This document shows, piece by piece, positions 1 to 12,294 of a DNA stretch of 64,000 nucleotides. The first letter of the stretch is position 1. Each line of letters begins with the position of its first letter. The DNA is taken from NCBI GenBank assembly GCA_002946415.1, contig NJPS01000008.1, forward strand, positions 62,001 through 126,000. Direction: 5' to 3'. The position numbers were made by a program, and so were the translations under genes. The notes beneath the pieces were generated by a model that did no database searches, had not been told where the DNA came from, and saw nothing but the letters and a program-made list of their open reading frames with translations. Source of the stretch: Rutstroemia sp. NJR-2017a BVV2. Taxonomy: Eukaryota > Ascomycota > Leotiomycetes > Helotiales > Rutstroemiaceae.

Positions 1-543
1 GGGCTCTAAAATGCAGCTGCTAATCGATCTTCATCAACAGCCCCGAATAGCCCCCACCATCATTTCTGATTTGCCGAATTACCACGGCTACTTCATCATT
101 TTACACACGCTGTCCTGTACCTTGCTTATATTTTTAGGTCAATCCTCTCATGTTTTATGTTTTGGTTGCTCTGATATCACGAATTGAAGGGAAACCTTGA
201 AGTCATCCTTGTACCGGTAGGTAGTGGTAGCGTGCTGAGGGGCTTAAAATTTAGGTAGGTATGTTTGTTTGTATTCTTGTCGATCTACGTGTCAGATTTC
301 GAACAGTTCTTTTCGAAATCAAAAGATCACATTCTCTTTTTTCTCTTCTTCTGGCCTTTTTCTGATATATCGTACAGTTATTATCAGGATAAGTGTATAC
401 GAATAGCCAAACGCCAGCGTTGTGTGTCCAATCGAAACTCCGGAACGAACGTCCATTCTTGGAACAATTTCGCAAATTCGCGCCTCCGGAATCCTGCCAC
501 CAACTAGTGCGTGTTCTCGCTCTGCTTTGAATGCTTTACATGA
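1..543. other. intergenic, upstream of UDP-sugar transporter
   Basis: No convincing gene is visible in this stretch. Short open frames exist on both strands, but they have low-complexity translations and no recognisable domain. It presumably holds the promoter and 5' leader of the transporter that starts at 544. Confidence 0.5.
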
Positions 544-2182
544 ATGGCTCGACGACGCAGAGCTGATTCTGCAAGTAACCAGCAAAACCCCACGTCCACG
601 TCCACCAATTCCACCACGACCGCCTCCTCCTCCTCCTCGTCCTCTATGAACGTCCAGAGACGTCGTTCGACGCTGAGGGATTTACAGGCTTCGTCCAATT
701 TGCATCACAATCAGACGGATGGAGATGTAGCCCCCCCCAAGGTTATTAATGCCGCTCCGAGCTTGGAAAAGGCCGAGATGTACGGCATTGACGATCAGCG
801 ACCGGCGTCGAGTAAGATGCTAGCCATGGCGGGTCGTATCTTCATTGAGACTATTCCGCAGTGGTTGGCGGTGGGGGCTATGCTCGGGTTGATATTCGGT
901 GGTTGTTGCTCGAATGTGAGTCCATCATTTACGCGTCGGGAACGAGGGGTTATTGCGGATGAGGGGCTTATGAGAAATCTACTAGGTCTTCGCGTTGGAA
1001 GCTATTGTGAAGTGAGTTCTACCTTCCCCGCCTTGAACCATGCATGTAGCACGAAGAACCCCGCTGACATTTTGTATAGGGTTGAGCCAGATAGCGGTAC
1101 GATTCCCTCCTACGTCAAGTCTCGTCGATTGTGTCTAACATAGTGAAGGAACTCTCATGACATTCGTCCAATTCCTCTTCGTTGCCGTAACGGGTTATAT
1201 TTCCCAATTCGACCAAAGCCGCCCTCCACTATTCTTACAACCAAATCGTGTTCCTATACGCCGCTGGATAATCAATATTGTCTTATTCTTCACCATCAAT
1301 GTCTTGAATAATCACGCCTTTAGCTACAACATCTCAGTACCAATGCATATCATCTTACGGTCAGGAGGAAGTATTACAACTCTTGCAGCAGGTTACATAT
1401 GGGGAAAGAGATTCTCCCGGATCCAGGTTGTAGCTGTCACCCTATTAACAATCGGCGTGGTGACAGCCGCCTGGTCCGACCAACAATCCAAGGTACGTAA
1501 TCACGGAACTCCAGCCAAGCCAATTTAAACTAACACCTCTCCCCAGGACGGAAAAGTTGACGAAGACGTTCCCCCCTTCAGCACCGGCCTCGTCATCCTC
1601 TTCGTAGCCCAAGTGCTCTCCGCAATCATGGGTCTCTACACCGAAGAAACCTACAAAGAATACGGCCCACACTGGAAAGAAAACCTCTTCTACTCGCACC
1701 TCCTCGCGCTCCCCCTCTTCGCCCCCTTCATCCCCTCCATGCACCGCCAACTCCTCAAGCTCGCCGCCTCTGCCCCGCTCACCCTCCCCACCAGCGAGTC
1801 GCTATCCAGTCTCCCGCCCCCTCTCGCCTCCACTCTCGCCTCCATCCACCTGCCGTCCCAGCTCGTCTACCTCGCCATGAACGTGCTCACACAATACGCG
1901 TGTATCCGCGGGGTGAATCTGCTTGCTGCGGCGTCGTCGGCACTGACGGTGACGATTGTTTTGAATGTGAGGAAATTGGTCAGTTTGTTGCTCAGTATAT
2001 GGCTTTTTGGGAACCGGCTCAGTCCAGGCACCATGCTGGGCGCGTGTTTGGTGTTCTTTGCCGGCGGGCTGTACAGTTTGGATGGGGGGAAGAAGAAAAA
2101 AGGGGTAGGGATTGGAGCGAGACATAGAGGGTTGAATGGAAATGCGAAGGTGAGTGCGGGGGTGAATGGGAAGGTTGGGTAG
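544..2182 (+). CDS. YEA4: UDP-N-acetylglucosamine transporter, UAA family (Yea4/SLC35B4-like)
   Basis: Multi-pass nucleotide-sugar transporter of the UAA (SLC35B) family, expected in the ER or Golgi, where it imports UDP-GlcNAc for chitin and glycan synthesis. My exons are 544-915, 986-1011, 1080-1096, 1149-1492 and 1547-2182, giving 464 aa. The frame is continuous only when the two tiny exons of 26 and 17 nt are included. They restore the family stretch CSNVFALEAIVKVEPDSG, which is followed by TLMTFVQFLF. The first ~85 residues are Ser/Arg-rich and cytosolic-looking. About ten hydrophobic segments follow, and the tail is Gly/Lys-rich. The start at 544 is the first ATG of the open frame; it is not confirmed. 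The substrate comes from the family and could also be UDP-Gal or UDP-Xyl. Confidence 0.8.
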
Positions 2183-2833
2183 TATAAAATACATCATTAT
2201 TTTTAAAACTTATATATATGTCTGTTGATCGGAAGTTGAGGGGTTTGAGGTTTGATGGTATTTCTGATTTGCGACCCTTGCGTGTAATTCTTGATAGGGG
2301 ATGTCATGTGAAGAAACCAAGCAATAGACATAACCCCGATCCAATTTTTAGACCTCAAGAGCTAGCTATTCGACCAGGCCGCCCCAACGCGTCGTATGTA
2401 CCTGCAAGCAATGATATTGACAGTGTCTTGCGTCCATCTGAAAGCTCCTGAAATGGACGATGAGACCTTCATAGGCTGCCTTCCATGGGAATTCGAGCCA
2501 CGATGTGACGTCTTATGTGTAATTCTAAGGCTCTGATCGAGCTCATCGGGTATATTACCAGGTTTGGCGCTTTACATACACATTACGTCTCTAATTTTAC
2601 ACGGGTTCTCTCTCTTGTTGTATATATGGCATCTGGCAATGAATAATCCTCGAAGGTGTATGGATCTCTGCTTCTGAGAGGTCCAACATATTCCCCACCG
2701 GCCTCAGCCCACGAGAGAATGCCAGGTGTCATTATTCTCCTGTCGCCCTGCCGCAATCGCTTCCATTTAGTTCCCTGGTTTTCTGTCCCCTTGGAGATAA
2801 TATAGGACAAGAGCCTCCATCTCAATGACACTA
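2183..2833. other. convergent intergenic spacer
   Basis: This lies between the 3' end of the UDP-sugar transporter (+) and that of EMC10 (-). It holds 3' flanks only. No coding region or RNA gene was recognised. Confidence 0.5.
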
Positions 2834-3601
2834 TTACTCGGCGCCTCCGCCTGATGTCATCATCAAGAACATAGCACCCAGAAGAATCCACCAGTACCTG
2901 AAAACACAGTTAGTTTCAGTTTGATCCGCACTTAGGGAGTAAGGAGCCTACTTTTGCAAGAACGTCTTCTCCGGTACCTCTTCTGCGACCTTGCCTTCTT
3001 TGCTCCTATTTCACATACGGATTAGCATTGACTTTCTTCCTTTCTCTCTCTCTTCCTTCCCTTTCTTTCCCCCCCTAAAACAGTAATCAAAAGAAGAAAA
3101 AACCAAAACATACAAAACCACATTCGGCCCCAACACCGGCGTCCTCCCACTCACCACCCGTTCCAATCTAACCTTCGGCCCAAAATCCCTCGTGGCCCCC
3201 GCATCTACAACCCCGCTCTTCGCGCTCACCCCCAGAATACTACCTTCATGATCGAGCGTCACGACAAACGTAGGCGTATAGCCTTTCGCAAAGTTTTCCA
3301 GCGAGACCAAGGAAGTACTGGTGCTGGGTTTGGGCGCGGGAGTCGAGGACAGCGGGTCGAGGATGCCGAGGAGCGCGAGCGAGGAGTCCGGGTGGGAGAG
3401 GAGCTCGGACGGGGGCTCGTATTCTTGGATGCTGGAGGAGAGGGTCGAGGGGTTGTAGGCGAGGGTTAGGAGGGGGATGGGCGGGGAGGAGGAGCTGAGG
3501 GGTTGGATGTAGATTGTTGCGAGGTCGGTTTCGGGTTGAGAGAGGATTGGTTGGGCGGAGAGGAGGAGGAGGGGGAGGATTGAGGGGGGGAGGAATCGCA
3601 T
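2834..3601 (-). CDS. EMC10: ER membrane protein complex subunit 10
   Basis: Likely EMC10, a lumenal/single-pass subunit of the ER membrane insertase (EMC). Exons on the minus strand are 3601-3114, 3005-2952 and 2897-2834, giving 201 aa. The start at 3601 is chosen because it opens a clean signal peptide (MRFLPPSILPLLLLSAQPILS). An upstream in-frame ATG at 3652 would bury it. A lumenal beta-rich region follows. The last exons encode VPEKTFLQKYWWILLGAMF, a single C-terminal membrane anchor preceded by the EKxFxQKYWW signature I associate with EMC10. The protein ends GGGAE. EMC7 lies in the same window at 27585. Family assignment rests on architecture and the C-terminal signature, so it is likely but not certain. 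Confidence 0.65.
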
Positions 3602-4177
3602 TTTGAAGTTGAGGTTCGGGGCGAGTATGGAGAAAGTGTGTGGTGGGCTCAATTGACCGAGGGAGTTGTTGTCGTGGGATGGAGCAGCTAGGATCTAGAG
3701 CTCGAGCTTGGATGTATAAGTGAGGTGCGTGGATGATAAGGCTGAATGCTAATTCCTGCCTTAGGCATTAAAAGCCGATAAGGGATCTTCAGGATCTTCA
3801 GCCTTGTGAATCAGGGTTTGATTGACGTTGGTGGGGATACTTCCGTGAGGCTCATTGAATGTTACGCTGTTTCTTTACTGAACCGCCATTGTACATGCGA
3901 AATGACGGAAGTGTAATTGGCAGGAAGTATTTGCTTTTGCTTTTCAAACTGTATATATATCGTCTAATCATGGGATCATCCATAAACCGTACGCACTCCT
4001 CTTCTCCGTGAGTGTGCCGCATGAACCTTGCTCCATAAACGCCATAAACCCAAAGAAGCAAACTGTTTGTGAGAGCCAAAAGAGATTTGGGTATTATGAC
4101 TTTTGCCGTGATATATCTCCCCTGACTCACTTCTGCACCATGTAACCTTCTATCCCAAATGCTCCGGTTCATGTTTG
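3602..4177. other. intergenic between EMC10 and PHO80
   Basis: This is the promoter side of EMC10 and the 3' flank of the cyclin gene. A 106-codon frame on the minus strand (3852-4172) has no recognisable features and is not called. Confidence 0.45.
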
Positions 4178-5318
4178 TTATGACTTGTTCTCCTCCGACT
4201 TGACGCTCACTGTTTGCTCTGCAATCGTATCGGACTCATCGCTCACTTCGTCGTCATCTTCGTCCTCTGAGTCTTCGTCTTCGCTTTTGACGGTGCCCTC
4301 AAGCACGTAGTTATCGTTTCGCTCGACCAAGCCTTTGTAATAATCCACTAATACTTCAGGATTTGGGACAATTCTCCAATCAACTCGGTATAGAAAGTCG
4401 AGCTCTAATAATCCCAGTTCTGCCAGCTTGACTCCACCCACCCTCGCATAGGTTGCATTATTCCAGAATGAATCGGATAGCCCTTTTGAGGCTACAGTCG
4501 CTGCTGTAATTAAGAAGCGGTGAACTGTCAGGGTAGTAACAGTGAACGCTGGGTATAAAGCGCAAAGTCGATCGCAGTAGTAAACCATTGATAGCAAAAT
4601 TGGCGGTGTAAGTGTAGCATGCTTTGCCAGTCTGTGCAGGTAATCGGACACGGAAATTCCAGGTGGTGATCTAAGTCCTTCAGTATATGCGATTGTCGTA
4701 GTTGATAGAGGCTCATACATACCTGGAATGAAATCGTGTCAAGACACCCGTTCGTAGAGGTAGCCCATCGTTCGTTTCGATGAGTTCTGATATCATACTA
4801 GCAATGAGGATAACTAGATCCTCTACAGCGCAAAGCTCATATCTTGTCGGCAACACTTTCACCGGCCTTCGCGCAGCCTTCGGTCTCTTTGGCGCAGATG
4901 CCCTTTCGGTGGAAGCAGTAGCACTTGTTGCTGATTGGCGCCTCTTAGTACCAGGTGATAATTCATCCTTTATTGGGAGTTTCGTGTCATCTGAAGGCTC
5001 GGATTTGATCTGCCTTGGCGTAAAGGGAGGCTGCACGGGAGGCTCTTCGACCTTCACCAGGATAGGCGCAGACGATGCTGCCGTTCCAGTGCTGGAGGGC
5101 ATTATAGGACTCCACTGGGTTGCTTTGTCAACGCCGGCCCATCTCTCGGTTTGTGTCTGTTGTGACTGTTGGGACTGTGTCGGTAGCTGGGGCGACGAAG
5201 AGGGTTTGGTCGCAGTCGACGTTCTACGAGATAATGAAGGTCGAGATGATGCAGGCGCATAGTGGGTGAAGAGCGTGGGAGAGGCTTGAGATCTGTTCAG
5301 GGACGGCGACTTCAACAT
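4178..5318 (-). CDS. PHO80: Pho80/PREG-like cyclin, phosphate-pathway regulator
   Basis: Cyclin of the Pho80 family (Neurospora PREG), the partner of a Pho85/PGOV-type kinase that keeps the phosphate-response transcription factor inactive when phosphate is sufficient. Exons are 5318-4723 and 4670-4178, with a 52-nt intron, giving 362 aa. The first ~150 residues are Ser/Thr/Pro-rich and probably disordered. The cyclin box follows: DLVILIASMISELIETND, then LTRFHSR joined across the intron to SPPGISVSDYLHRLAKHA, then LLSMVYYCDRLCALYP and a conserved WNNATYARVGGVKLAELGLLELDFL. The join at HSR/SPPGIS matches the family exactly. The C-terminus is very acidic (SEDEDSEDEDDDE). A Pho84-type transporter, a classical target of this pathway, lies downstream at 10085-12294. 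Confidence 0.85.
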
Positions 5319-6118
5319 GGTCCTTTGCTAGGCCGAACCATGGTCATCAGTTCCTGTCAACGAATTTCCACTATAGGAGTGGGGTGGGTAAGGTCGAGGT
5401 ACGGTAGTGGGGCGGGGAATGTAGGATAGTGAATGCGTTCGATTTCGATATGGTGCGAGGGGAGTAAGCAATTCTCTAGCTAGTCGTGGAAAGCGACGAG
5501 AAAGTGATTAGGATGAAGGTCGGTTGGGGTCACCACTCCTGCTTTTGTACTGCGCCCGAATGGTTTGTGCGAGGTGGAACATACATCGGGACCAGAAGTA
5601 GAGGAGACGGGAAGAGACTTTTAAGACAGAGAGAAGTGTGAATTTAAGGTTTTTTATGTAATTCGTGCTCCAAAATAACGTTAATATTTCCGTGCACAAG
5701 AGCAACCACCCGGCCGGCCCAATCCATGCCACTCCATTTATTACAGTATAGCGCGTCATCTTGGGGTTCGGGGAGAGCCCGCGGACGATTTTCAAACGAT
5801 CGGAAGTCAAAGGAAAGGCAGATGAACGCTCAATTGACTCTTGACCATTCATCCGCACATTACCTTCTATCTCTATTCTTTCCCAAGCATTCTTGCAAAC
5901 CTATTCAGAAACACTTGATTGTCTAGCTACGACTCGTACAACGAAAGCGAATCGCGAATCACGAATCACGAATCATTACCTGCGAGTTCTAGAAGCTTTA
6001 CCAGAAACCTCCACAGATTTATAAAACCAAAAAAAACCATACCACACTTCGCTACGATTTCATCGAATCTCAAATCGAAACATCTTCAACTACATTCTGC
6101 TGCCGCAATCTCTACAAT
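5319..6118. other. divergent promoter region PHO80 / GID5
   Basis: An 800-nt head-to-head spacer between the cyclin (-) and the armadillo protein (+). It contains four near-perfect copies of a 7-mer (GAATCAC type) at 5949-5976, about 145 nt before the GID5 start. A 116-codon minus-strand frame (5508-5858) looks spurious. Confidence 0.5.
5949..5976. repeat. short tandem repeat, 4 x 7 nt
   Basis: The units read GAATCGC, GAATCAC, GAATCAC, GAATCAT. The repeat lies in the probable 5' leader of the armadillo gene. No function can be assigned from sequence. Confidence 0.8.
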
Positions 6119-9100
6119 ATGGCTAGGAGCTTGGCCAGCCAAAGATGGCCTGTCTTGATCCGAAATGCTAGGAATCCTGCAGAGCAGACGGATGCCCTGC
6201 GAGCTCTGAAAAACGAAATCGTTGGCCATGCTTTAAAGAAGGAAATGGTTGTAACCATGGGCCTTGTGGAACCGGTTGTACGCATGAGCTTCAATAAATC
6301 GACTTCCAAGCAGGATAGCAAAGCACACGACCATACTTTTGCCTCCCGGCCTTTAACTGAAGAAGAAATGGTCAGGTTACAAGGGCTACAAGTCTTGGGG
6401 AGCATTGCACTTGGTTCGTAGATCATCAGTCCTTAGATTCCTACATTCTGCTAACACATTCCAGGTGGCCCGGCCTTCCTTCTTCCGTTGCATTATGCTG
6501 CTGCTCTGCCAGCTGTACTTTCGAACCTCGACCCGTCCAGCAATCCCTCACAACTGGTTCTAGCAGCTTTACGAGCCGTAGCAAATATAGCGGAATGTGC
6601 AGCACTGTCCACGAGCACCAATTGTATAACCATAAATTCTCTGGCAGATGCGCTCTTTGCCCGCCCACACCTTGCTTCGCTTGCTCGTATTATTTCTCAG
6701 ACCTCGCCATCAACTACCATACAATGTCAGATATCATTAGCGGCATCTATCATAGATCGGCTTTGTCGAGAGGAGTATCACCAGCAGAATCTTGCCACTT
6801 CCGGTGTTCTAGATGCCTTGGCTGTGAAGTTGGCGAGTTTCGTTGTTGCAGAGGGCTTTGTAATACCAGGCGCGGAGATTTTGGCACATAGAGAAGGCTT
6901 ACAAGAATATATCCCTGCAGCTGCTCCTTCGATGGCCAACTTCTCAGTGATCTTAGGCGCAATAGCTGTTATTATCTCCGACTCCAAGTTTAGGGCGTCG
7001 CAGCTTATTTACAACCCCTCAATTATGGCCATTTTCCCCTCGGTTCCGCCGCTCGAGGGTTTGGTCCCACAGAATTCAAGAGCCGCTTGGAACACGTTCA
7101 ATACATCTTCCTTGAGTGCACGACAAAGCCAGCTGAATGCTATCGACTATTTACTGCCTTATGTCCCCCCACATCAAGTTAAGAGCGCTCAGGCAACTGC
7201 ATTTCCTCCTTTAGGTACATCTGGCTCTCGAGAACATCTCGCAAGTAACGGCCGCAACAAGTCGAGCTCTTTTATGGAAGTAATGCTTGGGGAATCTTCC
7301 TGGGATGGAAAGTTTCCTACCGAGTCTGAGGAAGACCAACCTCAACCTGAAGAGCCCGAAAGCCCTTTCATCGCATACCTCATATTAATACTTAGGCGAC
7401 GAGAAGGTTTGGAGAGACTTATGGCAGCACACGTTCTGGCGGTTCTCTACAGAGCTGGATTAACTAGTAAAAGCAGAGAATCAGCGCTTGCAACGCTGGT
7501 AGTGCCACTGCTCGTGCAGATGCTAGATGAAGGCTCCCACTTACCAAAGTCAAAGGATAGCTTTACGTCTGCCGAGCAAACAGCTGTCGAATGGGCCATT
7601 ACGGAACGAGCTCCGTCCGTTTTAGCACTGCTCATTACGGATAGCGAGCATTTGCAGAAAGCAGCTTTCATTAACAAAGCTATGAGCAAACTCTCCAAAC
7701 TTATCAAGATTGCTTATGATCCAGTCCCAGAGAGTGCAACCACACGTCACTGGTCGCCCGCTCAAAAAGAGCCAGTAGAAGTATTCGAGCAGTCGCAATC
7801 TTCAAGACTTGGAGATCCAGGTCAAGCTGCTTTACTTGTTCACAAAACTAAAGTCAGAGAAAGTGTTCTGAAAGCAGTTGCGGCTCTTATACCTTTCAAG
7901 GAAGAATATAGAAAAGCTGTAGTGGATCATGGAATCGTACCATACATCGTCGAATCTTTGAACCCTGAACCGAAGAAGCCATCGCCCAAAGTAAGTAGCG
8001 ATAAGAATGACAAAGTTGAAAAGAAAGATGATTCGAGTGAAGGAGTAATCCATGAAGGATATGGAACCAACCCTGTCGGAGTGCTCATTGCCGCCTGTGG
8101 CGCTGCTCGTGCATTGACGAGGTCTGTCAGTACATTGAGAACTACCTTGGTCGACAATGGATTGGTTACGCCAATCTTCCCTCTACTCTCACATCCTGAT
8201 ATCGAGGTTCAGATCGCAGCTACAGCTACAGTCTGCAACCTCTTGATGGATGTCAGTCCGATGAAAGATGTAGGTATCTGCTTCAGCACTCGAACTGAAA
8301 TCAAACTAACTAACAAATTAGACCCTCGCCGAGTACGGTGTTATCAAAATCATCTGCGAGCATGCTCACTCCAATAATGCCAAACTTCGCCTTAATGCCA
8401 CTTGGGCACTTAAGCACTTCGTAAATGCTGTTAGTAACGAGATCAAACGTACGTGCCTTGAGGAACTTGGCCAAGGTTGGCTCGTCCAACTCATTTGCGA
8501 CGACACTGAAGATGAAGCTCTTGCTTCGAAGAGTAATGGAAATCAAGGGGTTATTAGAAGTCCTAACGACGATGTGGACGATGAAATGGAAATGGATCAA
8601 TTTGAAGATCAGGCTCATCCTCCTGTGGGAGGCTCATTCTCATACACTTCTGCGTCCAGGCCCAGCAGTAGCCGCAGCAAATCGCTTCAGCAAGTTGAGA
8701 TGAAACTAGCTGCTTTGAGAGATGCTGAGACCAATCCTGCCAGGAAGGCTAGGAAAGATGACCTTGCTGTTCAAGAGCAAGGCTTGGATCTTATCCGCAA
8801 CTTGATAGGGGGCGCAGGCCAAGGCAGCACACCAGAGTGCACAGAAATGATTGACTATCTCTTTGATTGCCTTGGTCAAGAGCGTGTTTTCGAGATTTTA
8901 GCTTCCAAGCTGAAAGCAAAGGTTCTCAATCCCTACAGCCGTCGAAGCTCCGGGGCATCGGAATCGAAGATCATCCCACCACAGCCAGAGATCATCGTCG
9001 CTGTAGTATACATCCTCGTACATATAGCCGCAAGCATACCTGCGCATCGTCAAATCGTCATTGCGCAAACCGAGCTCCTCAAACTCTTGGTTCCACATTT

Positions 9101-9326
9101 CATGAACCCCGCTCCTGAAGTCCGCGTCGCGTTGTGCTTCTTCGTCTCTAATCTTACTTGGATGGAGAATACGAACGATTCGGCGGCCTGCGCTCAGCGT
9201 GTGCGGGTACTCAAAGAGTTGGGTATTCTTACTAAAATCGAGCAACTTGAGAAAGATCCCGAACTGGATGTTAGGGAGAGAGCGAAGCCGGCTCTGTGGC
9301 AGCTGAAGGCTCCGATTGTTTCGTGA
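6119..9326 (+). CDS. GID5: armadillo-repeat protein, GID/CTLH ubiquitin-ligase subunit (Vid28/ARMC8)
   Basis: Large all-helical armadillo-repeat protein of 1034 aa, matching the Gid5/Vid28 (human ARMC8) class. That class is a scaffold and substrate-receptor adaptor of the GID/CTLH E3 ligase, which degrades gluconeogenic enzymes. Exons are 6119-6413, 6465-8269 and 8322-9326. Both joins preserve frame: SIALG to GPAFLLPLHY, and SPMKD to TLAEYGVIK. Repeats are visible throughout as LxxLVxLLxxxxxxVxxxA-type units. The ARMC8-like patches are the block with LRLNATWALKHFVNAV and the C-terminal CFFVSNLTWMENTNDSAACA, followed by ELDVRERAKPALWQL. An acidic, Ser-rich insert sits near residues 770-830. 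Splice donors GTTCGT and GTAGGT are slightly off consensus. Confidence 0.8.
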
Positions 9327-10084
9327 TACCCATGGCATTCGTTTATATGAAGGATATGATAACGGAAACGGTACGTACTGGGAAGCCATGGCACAGGCGG
9401 CGTTGGATGGAATCGGAATGGAAGCCTGTGTGTCTTATAGTCTAGTTGTCAGCTTGTGTCCTGACCTCGCTTCACCTTCACGTGTTAGTCTTAATATCGA
9501 GCGAAGATTTTTGAAAATTAGCCCAGAAGGAAATGCTCGTAAGCGGCTGGTGATATTGTTAGGATTATCTGTTTGACGAATGCGTTGACGATCTGGGCAT
9601 GGCTCGATTTTGGGGGACCATGATACCACAGCGCTGGGTTTGGGAAACATGGGAATAGGGGAGGATGGAGAGGGTTGCTGTTAGCAGCCGGCACGGACAC
9701 TGGTTCGTTTGAAGAAACATATACTCAAGTACTTTGTGTTGTCCACAATCGATGGAGGGGATACCAAATTGCAGTACATCCTTCGTTTAAGTTTGTGTTG
9801 ACTTTGAATGATGTCTACTACTGCTTGCTTGCTTGCGGGGTGGATTTTGAAGAAGATGGGTAGGCTTTATGAAATATGATTCAGTCTGCATTAATAGTAT
9901 TGTCTCAGGGTCTAGGCTCTACCTCTCCTCCTGTCCCTTTCTGAATGTAGTTTAAGTACAATCAGTGGTTATTATCTTCTTTCGAGATGAAATTTATGAA
10001 ACATCGAAACCCCAGCTGAGTAAACATATTCGATCCAACTCAACTTCCCAACAAACCCTTTCCCAAACCCAACCTCCAACCATC
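9327..10084. other. convergent intergenic spacer
   Basis: 3' flanks of GID5 and of the phosphate transporter. I see no gene here. A palindromic CACGTG occurs near 9480, but it is far from any start codon. Confidence 0.5.
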
Positions 10085-12294
10085 TCAAAGACTCCTATCC
10101 TCCACATTCGTCGTCCCCTTCGCCCCCACCGCGCTTTCCTCCCTCGCCTCCTCGCTCGCCGTCTCTCCAACCGGACTGGCTCCACCACTGTCCACGTCCT
10201 CGCCCGCCAGCACTTCCAGCGGAATACGCTTCGTCTCCGGGATGCACAGCGTGGTGAAGATGCCTGCAAACATGAACGCCGCGTAGATCTGCAGTACGTG
10301 GTTGAGCCAGGGATTGGCGTTCTTGCTGGTAGCGCCGCGTACGCGCAGTGGCGCGATGGCTGCTTGCGCGATGATGCTGCCGAGTTTGCCGCTGGCGGCG
10401 GAGAAGCCGTGAGAGGTGGAGCGGTAGCGCGTGGGGAAACATTCGCCGGGGACGATGAAGGTTGTGGCGTTGGGCCCTGGAGGGGAGGAGGTTAGTGTGC
10501 TTGGTTGCTTGGTTGTGAAAGTGTACTTGGGTTTCATGGTTGAAGGGGAGAGGAACCATGAATGAGTGAGGAGAGTAACATACCAAAGTTGAAGAAGAAT
10601 TGAGCTACTACGTAAAGCCCGAGGAGACCATGCCCGGATAACTTGTGATATCCGAAACCCATGCCGATGAAGATGATAGTTAAGATAACGAAGCCAGCAA
10701 GCTGAATAGGTTTTCGACCTATGGTATCGACTGTTGCAACTGTTACCCAGTACCCCGGGATAGCGCCCGCACAGACAATGATCAAGTTCCCGATGGCAGT
10801 ATTCAAGAGGGTTTTGTAGACAGTGGGACCAGTCGAGTATCCGATAGCTTGTAAGATGACGGGGTTATTCAAGCCAAGGCCATAAAAGGCTACATCCAGT
10901 AGGAACCATGAGCCAGCTGTGCCGAAAAGAATCTTGCCGTTCTTCCATTTTGAATAGTAGGCGATGAAATCGTTCCAGCTGGCCTTGGGGACCGCCATCG
11001 TCTTTCCGGCCTGCAAAGCTTTTATACGTGCGACTTCATCAGGATGTCCCTCTGCTTTGCCGGACATATAAGCAATGACGTCGTTGCCGGCTTTCTCAAC
11101 ATCGCGAGCTACGTCGAAAGTGTAGCGAGGGGTTTCGGGAATTGTGAGACGGTAGTAAAGTGCAATACACCCTGAAAAGTGTAAGCAATACTGATAGCCT
11201 AAGCAATACGGATGAATCATTGTCATCTATCTTTGCTCACCTGGAACTGCGCCAAAGCCGATGAGGATCCTCCACATCTTGTCAACAGCTAATCCACAGA
11301 CTCCTTGGCATGTTGCGTAAGACTTCGCGGTAAGTAGGGATTCTTTGAAACCGGCAGTGATGATAAGCATGACCAGGCCAGCACCGAATTGACCGAATCC
11401 TTGCATAGCAAATACTGCACCCATCATGGCGCCACGCCATTTGGTGGTTGCGAATCTACGAGAGTCAGTCGATACATGTAGAAGAAGTGAAGAGATCTAG
11501 CTCTAGTATGATGCTCCACTACAACATGGGCAATATCCACACATCGAAAAGAAGATACAGTCGACTTACTCGGAAGTGATAATGGAGGACAATGGATAGT
11601 CTCCACCAATGCCTATGATGCATTAGCTCGATTGGTCATCTTTAGTCTGGCTGTAAACTCCTTACCAATGCCCATGATCACACGCCAGAAAATGATAACA
11701 CCAACGATATCCACAGCAGGAGAGCCCGAGGTCAAGGACTGTGCCAAGGTTGCGAAGATGATGACGATCAACTCGAGCCCATACTGCCGCTCCATGAGTT
11801 TATGACCAAGTATGTGAGGTGTGAAGTTCACTCACCATTTTCTTACGCCCGACAATATCTGCCAGAGCACCAAACGCAAGCTGTCCAACAACGGTACCGC
11901 CGGAAGTAGCAACTTTGATAGCAGTGTCCGAATTGGTCGGCATAGTCCCCTTGTGGTGCGGAAAGTAGACTATTCCAAGCATAGTAGTAAGGAGCCCGAC
12001 CGCAAAGATATCATAGGAATCGGTAAAAAACCCTAGTGCAGTAACGATCAGCGCCACTCAAAAAGGGGGTCTTCGAGGAATGAACTTACCAACACCAGCT
12101 ACAACACATGCACGCACATGATACCAGCCAAAGGGAGCGCGGTCAATTTCAGCTAGAGCAAGGCGTCGTCGTTCATTGGGGTCTTGGATGTGGGCGAAAT
12201 CATTATTGAAGTTGTGATAAGCAGCATTTCCACCTGAGGTCTTGTGAAGGACTACAGGGGCTGGTGGTGCACTATCCGCGGCTGTTCGCTCCAT
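10085..12294 (-). CDS. PHO84: inorganic phosphate transporter, Pho84 family (MFS/PHS)
   Basis: Proton-coupled phosphate symporter of the PHS branch of the major facilitator superfamily, expected in the plasma membrane. Seven exons: 12294-12090, 12032-11836, 11783-11666, 11612-11570, 11455-11241, 11171-10584 and 10476-10085, giving 585 aa. One exon is only 43 nt. Family hallmarks are FFTDSYDIFAVGL in helix 1, GALADIVGRKKMYGLEL in the 2-3 loop, RVIMGIGIGGDYPLSSIITSE in helix 4, and GECFPTRYRSTSHGFSAASGK in the C-terminal half. Twelve helices are expected, with the long central loop at about residues 260-330. The upstream region holds two copies of CACGTTTTCAT, a possible Pho4/NUC-1-type site. 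Paralogous low-affinity or Na+-coupled function cannot be excluded. Confidence 0.9.

Noticed and set aside
1445..1750. Minus-strand frame across the UDP-sugar transporter
   Set aside because: Shadow of the real plus-strand exons 4 and 5.
5508..5858. 116-codon minus-strand frame in the PHO80/GID5 spacer
   Set aside because: No domain, no conserved features, and it lies in a divergent promoter.
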